A stretch of 5,298 nt of DNA, taken from the NCBI GenBank assembly GCA_023428585.1, contig JAEYXG010000244.1, positions 1-5,298 on the forward strand. Direction: 5' to 3'. The stretch is from Bacteroidota bacterium (GTDB lineage: Bacteria > Bacteroidota > Bacteroidia > Bacteroidales > Lentimicrobiaceae). The position numbers and the translations under genes were made by a program. Positions 1-5,298 of this stretch are shown in pieces (the stretch's first letter is position 1; the number at the start of each line of letters is the position of its first letter). Under the pieces are notes generated by a model, which worked only from the letters and a program-made list of their open reading frames with translations, did no database searches and was not told the origin of the DNA.

Positions 1-1
1 C

Positions 2-1396
2 CGTCGTGTATATGCCCTTTCAGAAATTACTGAAAGTATCACCCGGATGTTTGAGAAATACTATAACACCCCTTATTGGATAAAGGCTGAAATATCAGCG
101 CTTAACCTTTACCCTACAAGCGGGCACTGTTTTCCTTTGATGGTGGAGAAGAGTGATGGGAAGGTGAAGGCACAACTTAAAGCCATCATCTGGAAAGACG
201 ATCTCTTTTACATCATCCGTAAGTTCGAAGAAGTTACCCGGGAGACTTTCAGAGAGGGGCTTAATATTCTCTTTTATGCCTATATCAAATTCTCTTCTAC
301 ATACGGTTTATCGTTGCAGATCATTGACATAGAGCCACTTTTCACGCTTGGTGAAATGGCGCGTGATAAAATGAACTCCATTTTGACGCTTAAGAACGAG
401 GGTATTTTTGAAAGAAACAGGCAGTTGCCATTGCCTGTTCTACTGAAGAGAGTGGCAATCATATCAGTAGCTTCGAGCAAAGGCTACAATGATTTGATGG
501 TTACACTCAAAGACAACAAACCCGGTTATAGAGTAATTAGTGAACTATTCCCCGCGGTATTGCAGGGAAAGGGAGCCGTTGAATCAATCATCAAACAGCT
601 TCGTGTCATTAAACAGATGGTAACGAAGTTTGATGCGACAGTAATAGTAAGAGGCGGAGGAGACGATGTTGGATTAAGCTGTTATGATCATGTAGAACTG
701 GCCCGTGAAGTAGCCATGTTTCCTATTCCGGTAATAACAGGCATTGGACACTCCACCAATGAAACAGTAGTTGAAATGGTGGCTTGTGCTAATAAAATCA
801 CCCCTACAGATGTGGCACATTTTATCCTTTCGGGATTTTATGAACAGGATAAACGACTTGGAAATCTTCAAATGGATATGAAAAGGTGGTGGAAGGACAT
901 ACTGGAAAATGGAAAGAACCTTTTGCAGAACTATGGAGAAAGAATGACAGGCTTATCAATGGCTTATCTGATAGAGCAGAGGTATGCACTGAAGTTGGTT
1001 GCTGAAAAGTTTACACTTGGTACATCCTATAAGATACACAAACGGCAGATAGAGCTTAATAAGCTTGCCTTGTCAGTATCCTCAAATCCTGCAAGGATAC
1101 TAGGGAAGGAAAACACTTGGCTGAACAACCAAAGACGATTGCTGTTAATAAAAGCCCGACATGCAGTGTCATTGCACAAGCAGCATCTCAGTGATAAAGG
1201 AAACAGGTTACATTTACTCAATCCTGACAATGTAATGAAGCGTGGCTATGCTATAGTAAGAATTGCAGGTAAAGTGCCTGAAGCATTTGATGATGTTAAG
1301 CCGGGAAGGGAAATGGATGTTGAAATGTATAATTGGAATATTGCCGGTAGGGTTGAGGAAGTTAAAGTAAAACAGAAGAACCAGGAAAGGGAGTAA
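2..1396 (+). CDS. xseA: Exodeoxyribonuclease VII large subunit, 5' end outside window
   Basis: This is the catalytic subunit of exodeoxyribonuclease VII, a cytoplasmic enzyme that cuts single-stranded DNA from either end into short oligonucleotides and acts in repair and recombination with XseB. The first ATG (47) is probably not the true start. The frame stays open back to base 2, and the 15 upstream codons (RRVYALSEITESITR) plus what follows match the family's N-terminal OB-fold opening, so the start lies before the window. Numbering from Met 47: OB-fold to about residue 100; catalytic domain about 130-260 with D149, R202 in VRGGG, H235 and N238 in GHSTN; a helical, probably coiled-coil region about 265-385; and a conserved C-terminal strand around LNPDNVMKRGYAIVR (391-405). 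The visible 464 residues are close to E. coli XseA (about 456). N238 falls where E. coli has a catalytic aspartate. The gene is 2 nt from xseB. Identity is very secure. Confidence 0.95.
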   Translation, partial: RRVYALSEITESITRMFEKYYNTPYWIKAEISALNLYPTSGHCFPLMVEKSDGKVKAQLKAIIWKDDLFYIIRKFEEVTRETFREGLNILFYAYIKFSSTYGLSLQIIDIEPLFTLGEMARDKMNSILTLKNEGIFERNRQLPLPVLLKRVAIISVASSKGYNDLMVTLKDNKPGYRVISELFPAVLQGKGAVESIIKQLRVIKQMVTKFDATVIVRGGGDDVGLSCYDHVELAREVAMFPIPVITGIGHSTNETVVEMVACANKITPTDVAHFILSGFYEQDKRLGNLQMDMKRWWKDILENGKNLLQNYGERMTGLSMAYLIEQRYALKLVAEKFTLGTSYKIHKRQIELNKLALSVSSNPARILGKENTWLNNQRRLLLIKARHAVSLHKQHLSDKGNRLHLLNPDNVMKRGYAIVRIAGKVPEAFDDVKPGREMDVEMYNWNIAGRVEEVKVKQKNQERE

Positions 1397-1398
1397 AT

Positions 1399-1608
1399 AT
1401 GAAAGATATTAGTAAGAATTTAACGTACACAGAGGCTATTACTGAGTTGGAGACGATAGTTGGTGAAATGGAGGATGCCTCTATCAGCGTTGATGAATTG
1501 TCGGCCAAGGTAAAACGGGCTGCGCAGTTGCTGCAATTCTGCAAGAACAAGCTTACATCGACTGAGGATGAGGTTAATGAAGTGCTCAAAGGCTTTGAAA
1601 AAGAATAG
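1399..1608 (+). CDS. xseB: Exodeoxyribonuclease VII small subunit
   Basis: XseB is the small, non-catalytic, helical partner that binds the helical part of XseA in several copies and is needed for exonuclease VII activity. The 69-residue product is normal for the family (E. coli about 80). It shows the expected two-helix pattern: LTYTEAITELETIVGEMED (residues 8-26) matches the family's FEEAL-ELE-IV-LE signature, then SISVDELSAKVKRA, then LLQFCKNKLTSTEDEV with the usual Cys followed by KL and acidic residues. The ATG lies 2 nt after the xseA stop, and a purine-rich AGGAAAGGGA (1383-1392) inside the end of xseA is a plausible ribosome binding site, so translation is probably coupled. The antiporter gene follows 15 nt downstream. 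Confidence 0.93.
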   Translation: MKDISKNLTYTEAITELETIVGEMEDASISVDELSAKVKRAAQLLQFCKNKLTSTEDEVNEVLKGFEKE

Positions 1609-1623
1609 TGGGTATAGAGAAGT

Positions 1624-3720
1624 ATGATTATCCCAAAGAAAAGACTCCTGCGACAATTGATTAATCTGCTCATATTGGCAGCAGTAGGAATGGCTTTGTA
1701 TTTGGTATTTGATGCAGGAAAAGCACTGGAGCATTATAAGGGTATATCGGGCGGTGAGCAGATAACGAATGGAATAAGAAGCTTCGACCTGAGCAGTGCA
1801 TTGAATTTTGAACATTCTCTCTCTATCCTGATTTTACAGATACTTGTTATTATTATTTTCTCACGGGGATTAGGCTGGGTAATGTCGCTAATAGGACAGC
1901 CAACAGTTATTGGAGAAATAGTTGCCGGAATTATGCTTGGGCCATCTCTTCTAGGGCTGTTTTTCCCCGAGGTGTCAGCCTTTATTTTCCCGGCAGAGTC
2001 TCTGTCGAATTTGGAGTTTCTAAGTCAGATTGGATTGATACTTTTCATGTTCATAATTGGCATGGAACTGGATATGGGAGTAATAAGGCAACGGGCAAAA
2101 TCAGCGTTATTCATAAGTAACAACAGCATTATTGTACCCTATCTGATGGGAGTGGTGTTAGCATATTTCTTATATGTGCGGTTTGCTCCTATGGGTGCCG
2201 GTTTTTTAAGTTTCGCATTATTCATGGGTATTGCTATGAGCATTACTGCCTTCCCTGTGCTTGCAAGGATAGTACAGGAGCGGGGTATATCAAGGTCATC
2301 CTTGGGCACGATGGTAATTACCAGTGCTGCCATCAATGATATAACAGCATGGGGCATACTTGCAGTAGTAGTGGCAATTGCCAATGCATCAGCAATAATG
2401 GGAGCGTTGATCACCATTGTTCTCTCACTCGTCTTTATTGGAATGATGCTGTTTGTCATAAGGCCATTACTGGTGAAAATAGCATCAAAATATACAGTAC
2501 AGGAAACGGTGAGCAAAACGGTTGTTGCAGCGGTTTTTGGTGTGATGTTACTATCGGCATTTATTACCGAGAGCATTGGAATACATGCTCTTTTTGGCGC
2601 TTTCATGGCAGGAGTGATAATGCCCGACAACGTGAAGTTCAAGAGGATCATGTCGGAGAAGATGGAGGATGTGAGTCTGGTGCTTTTATTGCCTTTGTTT
2701 TTTGTATATACCGGTTTACGAACGGAAATAGGATTACTCAACGATAGTAGTCTTTGGGGAATAGCCCTGCTGGTTATAGCAGTGGCCGTAACAGGTAAGT
2801 TCCTTGGAAGTGCCATTGCAGCCCGTATTACCGGTCAATCATGGAAGAACAGCCTTACAATTGGTGCTTTGATGAATACCCGAGGTTTGATAGAACTTGT
2901 AGCCCTGAATATAGGCTATGACATAGGGGTACTTTCGCCGGAAATATTTACCATGCTGGTTCTGATGGCTCTGATTACAACATTCATGACCGGTCCTGCA
3001 ATGTCATTCATAAATTATTTATTCCGTACACAGGAAGCGCAGGTTATTGCAAGTGGCATATTCAAAGTGCTGATCTCTTTTGGCCCGCCACATTCAGGGG
3101 CCCGTTTATTGACTCTGGTATCGCAACTATTTTCAAAAGGCAGGAATCACCTCAAGATCACAGCATTGCATCTTACTCCAAACACTGAAATATCAAAGGA
3201 AAGTGCCAATCAATTTGAGGAGGAGGCATTTAGGCGAATCAATGAAATTGCAGCCCAAAAAGGGCTTGAAGTAAGCACTGAGTATCGTACAACGCAAGCT
3301 GTAACGCAGGAAATTACACGTACGGCCAACCGTGGCAAGTTTAATCTGCTAGTGGTAGGAAGTTCGCAACCTTTGCTGGGTTCTGATAAAACAGGGGGGA
3401 AGGCCCGTTACTTTTTTGAGAACGTGAAGCGTGATGTTGCATTGGTTATAGATTATGGTTTCAAGGAAGTGAAGAAAGTTTTAATCATCTGTATAGATGA
3501 GGATTCAAATCAATACCTACGAATGGTAGCATCACATTTTGATCCCTCAATACAGGTTGATACCCATTGTTTAAAAGACAGACCTCCTGTTGAAAATGAG
3601 TACCTGCAATATGACCTGCTTGTGACAGGGGTGGAATGTTACAGAACACAGCGGCAGAATAATGAACCATGGACTCTAGGACCTGTATCAGTAGTGATTT
3701 TCAGCCAATACGAGTATTGA
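1624..3720 (+). CDS. CPA2/CHX-type cation:proton antiporter with cytosolic regulatory tail
   Basis: This inner-membrane protein is predicted to exchange a monovalent cation (K+ or Na+; the sequence does not decide) for protons, serving pH and ion homeostasis. Residues about 66-466 form a Na+/H+ exchanger domain with roughly 12 membrane segments and motifs close to plant CHX and bacterial CPA2 proteins: GQPTVIGEIVAGIMLGPSLLG (91-111), the ion-binding pair N238-D239 in SAAINDITAW, ESIGIHALFGAFMAGVIMP (316-334), K392 in VTGKFLGS, and MNTRGLIELVALNIG (417-431). An extra hydrophobic helix (about 11-29, preceded by KKRLLR) and a 35-residue loop come before the domain. The tail (about 478-698) looks like two tandem Rossmann/USP-like halves: KVLISFG and NLLVVGSSQ in the first, KKVLIICIDED and YDLLVTG in the second. 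In-frame stops just upstream (1606, 1615) support the ATG at 1624; the ribosome binding site is weak (AGAGAAG). It lies 15 nt after xseB with no visible promoter, so probably one transcript. The family is secure, the substrate is not. Confidence 0.9.
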   Translation: MIIPKKRLLRQLINLLILAAVGMALYLVFDAGKALEHYKGISGGEQITNGIRSFDLSSALNFEHSLSILILQILVIIIFSRGLGWVMSLIGQPTVIGEIVAGIMLGPSLLGLFFPEVSAFIFPAESLSNLEFLSQIGLILFMFIIGMELDMGVIRQRAKSALFISNNSIIVPYLMGVVLAYFLYVRFAPMGAGFLSFALFMGIAMSITAFPVLARIVQERGISRSSLGTMVITSAAINDITAWGILAVVVAIANASAIMGALITIVLSLVFIGMMLFVIRPLLVKIASKYTVQETVSKTVVAAVFGVMLLSAFITESIGIHALFGAFMAGVIMPDNVKFKRIMSEKMEDVSLVLLLPLFFVYTGLRTEIGLLNDSSLWGIALLVIAVAVTGKFLGSAIAARITGQSWKNSLTIGALMNTRGLIELVALNIGYDIGVLSPEIFTMLVLMALITTFMTGPAMSFINYLFRTQEAQVIASGIFKVLISFGPPHSGARLLTLVSQLFSKGRNHLKITALHLTPNTEISKESANQFEEEAFRRINEIAAQKGLEVSTEYRTTQAVTQEITRTANRGKFNLLVVGSSQPLLGSDKTGGKARYFFENVKRDVALVIDYGFKEVKKVLIICIDEDSNQYLRMVASHFDPSIQVDTHCLKDRPPVENEYLQYDLLVTGVECYRTQRQNNEPWTLGPVSVVIFSQYEY

Positions 3721-3732
3721 GAAGGTGACATT

Positions 3733-3774
3733 GATCGGTTAAATTGACCGGGAGATGAAGCCGGCTAACTGATC
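3733..3774 (+). other. Possible imperfect stem-loop after the antiporter stop
   Basis: GATCGGTTA (3733-3741) can pair with TAACTGATC (3766-3774), including one G-U pair, with CCGG at both 3748-3751 and 3761-3764 able to form an inner stem. An alternative small hairpin, CGGTTA/TGACCG with an AAT loop, lies at 3736-3750. No T-run follows, so it is not itself a terminator. It may merely shield the 3' end of the message or be chance. Confidence 0.25.
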
Positions 3775-3779
3775 AGAGC

Positions 3780-3818
3780 ACAAAAAGAAAGATGGGAATT
3801 TCCCATCTTTCTTTTTGT
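3780..3818. terminator. Strong bidirectional intrinsic terminator between antiporter and glyA
   Basis: An 18-bp uninterrupted inverted repeat (3780-3797 against 3801-3818) encloses a 3-nt loop (ATT). The core is GATGGGA/TCCCATC, flanked by A-rich DNA on the left and the matching TTTCTTTTT on the right, so each strand gives a hairpin followed by a T-rich run. It lies 59 nt after the antiporter stop and 37 nt after the glyA stop, as expected for a shared terminator of two convergent transcription units. Confidence 0.9.
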
Positions 3819-3855
3819 TAACATTTATCTTTATCCAATGACCTTGGATTACAGC

Positions 3856-5136
3856 CTACCAGGCAAATAGAGGGAAGCCTTCCATAAGGTCATTCACACG
3901 AGCTCTTACTGCATCAATAACAGTTTGATTTTCTATATTGCTCAGTACTTCGTCAATCATATCAACCACGTATTCCATTTCAGTTTCCTTCAAGCCACGG
4001 GTTGTGATTGCAGGAGTACCAACACGGATACCGGAGGTAGTAAAAGGAGAACGGCTATCAAAAGGAACCATGTTCTTATTGATAGTGATGTCAGCTTTCA
4101 CAAGAGTATTTTCAGCAACTTTACCGGTGAGTTCGGGGAACTTGGAGCGGAGGTCTATAAGCATCAGGTGATTGTCGGTTCCACCTGATATTACATGGTA
4201 GCCCTTATCAACAAATGCCTTTGACATAATCTGGGCATTTTTCTTCACCTGTATGATATACTCCATAAATTCATCGGAGAGGGCTTCGCCGAAAGCAACA
4301 GCCTTGGAGGCGATAACATGTTCCAGAGGACCTCCTTGAACACCCGGGAAAACGGATGAGTCAAGCAGAGCTGACATTAATTTGGTTTCACCTTTAGGAG
4401 TTTTTATACCCCATGGATTTTCAAAATCCTTACCCATAAGAATCATGCCTCCACGGGGACCTCTAAGTGTTTTATGGGTTGTTGTAGTAATTATATGGCA
4501 ATGAGGAACGGGGTCATTGAGCAAACCACGTGCAATAAGGGCAGCCGGATGTGCTATATCAGCCATAAGGATAGCACCAATTTTATCAGCTATAGCACGC
4601 ATACGTTTGAAATCCCAGTCACGTGAATAGGCGCTTGCTCCGGCAATAATGAGCTTAGGTTTATGTTCAAGAGCAACAGTCTCCATCTTATCGTAGTTTA
4701 TGGTACCGGTTTCTTCTTCCACACCATAAGCTACAACATTATAAAGGATACCTGAGGAATTAACGGGAGAACCATGTGAAAGATGACCACCATGAGCAAG
4801 GTTTAGGCCCATGAATGTATCGCCCGGTTTCAGAACCGACATAAGCACCGCCATATTGGCCTGTGCACCTGAATGTGGTTGAACATTGGCATACTCAGCA
4901 CCAAAGAGTGCTTTTGCACGTTCAATGGCCAGCATTTCAGTTTGATCAACAATCTGGCAACCTCCATAATACCGTTTGCCGGGATAACCTTCAGCATATT
5001 TATTAGTGAGTACAGAACCCATGGCATCAAGAACCTGTTGACTAACGAAGTTCTCTGAAGCAATCAATTCAAGGCCCAGCATCTGGCGTTCCTTTTCTTC
5101 TTTAATCAGGTCGAATACCTGCTTATCCTTTTTCAT
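3856..5136 (-). CDS. glyA: Serine hydroxymethyltransferase
   Basis: GlyA is a cytoplasmic pyridoxal-phosphate enzyme that interconverts serine plus tetrahydrofolate with glycine plus 5,10-methylenetetrahydrofolate, the main source of one-carbon units for purine, thymidylate and methionine synthesis. The 426-residue chain is complete and has all the family landmarks: LIASENF (24-30), NKYAEGYPGKRYYGG (45-59), HSGAQANMAV (88-97), D193 and H196 in ADIAHPAAL (cofactor site), the PLP-binding K222 in TTTTHKTLRGPRGG (217-230), GVQGGPLEH (265-273), and R371 in SGIRVGTPAITTRG, which binds the substrate carboxylate. The start at MKKDKQVFDLI and the length fit Bacteroidales GlyA; an insertion around PWGIKTPKGE (241-250) is also typical of that group. 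No Shine-Dalgarno is visible before the ATG, which is common in Bacteroidota. It has its own promoter upstream and a terminator at 3780-3818, so it is likely monocistronic. Confidence 0.97.
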   Translation of the reverse strand: MKKDKQVFDLIKEEKERQMLGLELIASENFVSQQVLDAMGSVLTNKYAEGYPGKRYYGGCQIVDQTEMLAIERAKALFGAEYANVQPHSGAQANMAVLMSVLKPGDTFMGLNLAHGGHLSHGSPVNSSGILYNVVAYGVEEETGTINYDKMETVALEHKPKLIIAGASAYSRDWDFKRMRAIADKIGAILMADIAHPAALIARGLLNDPVPHCHIITTTTHKTLRGPRGGMILMGKDFENPWGIKTPKGETKLMSALLDSSVFPGVQGGPLEHVIASKAVAFGEALSDEFMEYIIQVKKNAQIMSKAFVDKGYHVISGGTDNHLMLIDLRSKFPELTGKVAENTLVKADITINKNMVPFDSRSPFTTSGIRVGTPAITTRGLKETEMEYVVDMIDEVLSNIENQTVIDAVRARVNDLMEGFPLFAW

Positions 5137-5170
5137 TGCACTGTATTTAAAGTTTTTAAAATTCTTTGTG

Positions 5171-5178
5171 CAAAAGTA
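5171..5178 (-). promoter_or_regulatory. Bacteroidota-type -7 promoter box for glyA
   Basis: On the minus strand this reads TACTTTTG, an exact match to the Bacteroidota primary-sigma -7 consensus TAnnTTTG. It lies 34 nt before the glyA ATG, so transcription would begin around 5160-5165 and give a short, AT-rich leader of about 25-30 nt. The expected -33 TTTG element, about 19-21 nt further upstream, is not well matched. The position between the upstream terminator and glyA supports the call. Confidence 0.65.
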
Positions 5179-5227
5179 GTAATTTTAGTTGTCATTGTTC
5201 CTTTTGTCGGTTTAAGCAACCAAATTA

Positions 5228-5255
5228 AAAAAGGGAACCGGCAGGTTCCCTTTTT
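5228..5255. terminator. Hairpin terminator upstream of glyA
   Basis: A perfect 12-bp stem, AAAAAGGGAACC (5228-5239) with GGTTCCCTTTTT (5244-5255), closes on a GGCA loop. Both strands end in a T-run, so it can work in either direction. Because the glyA promoter lies just downstream on the minus strand, it most likely ends a minus-strand gene entering from the right edge and isolates glyA from read-through. It could also serve a gene on the plus strand, but none ends here. Confidence 0.85.
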
Positions 5256-5256
5256 A

Positions 5257-5298
5257 TTAGAATACATTATTAGTTGTATCGCAACTTCCGGTAATAAT
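5257..5298 (-). CDS. Possible last codons of an unidentified minus-strand gene
   Basis: The terminator at 5228-5255 implies a gene ending just before it on the minus strand. Two frames end suitably: one reads IITGSCDTTNNVF and stops at TAA 5259-5257, immediately before the hairpin; the other reads YYRKLRYN and meets two consecutive TAA codons from 5272. Too few residues are visible to choose between the frames or name a product, and the gene's existence is inferred from context only. Confidence 0.3.
   Translation of the reverse strand: MITGSCDTTNNVF

Noticed and set aside
1420..1815. 131-codon minus-strand frame across xseB and the start of the antiporter
   Set aside because: It overlaps two well-supported plus-strand genes, and its sequence shows no recognisable domain. 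It is best explained as a shadow frame.
2349..2747. 132-codon plus-strand frame within the antiporter, as a sign of a frameshift
   Set aside because: The main frame runs unbroken from 1624 to 3720 with conserved motifs before, within and after this stretch, so no frameshift is needed.
2139..2816. 225-codon open frame on the minus strand inside the antiporter gene
   Set aside because: It lies fully antisense to strongly conserved antiporter codons, its translation resembles no family I know, and it has no promoter or ribosome binding site I can see. Long antisense frames are common opposite membrane-protein genes.
3925..4188. Two overlapping plus-strand frames opposite the glyA 3' half
   Set aside because: GlyA is complete and highly conserved on the other strand; these frames have no supporting signals.
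4531..4566. GlyA ADIAHPAAL instead of the commoner AHxAG, as a possible cofactor-site defect
   Set aside because: The cofactor-contacting Asp and His are both present; only a neighbouring Gly is Ala, a mild change, and all other catalytic residues are intact.
1..5298. Mobile element, CRISPR array, toxin-antitoxin pair or defence system
   Set aside because: I saw no repeat-spacer pattern, transposase, terminal inverted repeats around genes, integrase or unexplained gene pair. The window is nearly filled by four housekeeping-type genes.

Overview
The window reads as ordinary chromosomal housekeeping sequence from a member of the Bacteroidota, most likely of the order Bacteroidales. Three things point that way. 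The serine hydroxymethyltransferase is a 426-residue protein that closely resembles Bacteroides-type GlyA, including the family's TPKGE insertion and the aromatic FAW end. The only convincing promoter has the Bacteroidota -7 box TAnnTTTG. The genes have weak or no Shine-Dalgarno sequences and moderate GC content. I saw no phage genes, insertion sequences, CRISPR array, tRNA or rRNA.

Layout, left to right. (1) Plus strand, 2-1396: xseA, large subunit of exodeoxyribonuclease VII, cut at its 5' end by the window edge. (2) Plus strand, 1399-1608: xseB, the small subunit, 2 nt after xseA. (3) Plus strand, 1624-3720: a 698-residue CPA2/CHX-type monovalent cation:proton antiporter with a cytosolic two-part regulatory tail, 15 nt after xseB. 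(4) 3721-3855: a convergent intergenic gap with a strong, nearly perfect bidirectional hairpin terminator. (5) Minus strand, 5136-3856: glyA. (6) 5137-5298: the glyA promoter and leader, then a second hairpin terminator that probably closes another minus-strand gene, of which only the last few codons could lie in the window.

XseA and XseB form one nuclease complex that degrades single-stranded DNA in both directions during repair and recombination. The antiporter appears to ride on the same transcript by position only; nothing in the sequence gives it a DNA-repair role. GlyA, on its own insulated transcription unit, converts serine to glycine and supplies one-carbon units. The features most worth a second look are a GHxTD-to-GHSTN change at a site matched to a catalytic aspartate of E. 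coli XseA, and the extra N-terminal membrane anchor and the divergent nucleotide-binding loop of the antiporter. I found no evidence of a new biological system here.
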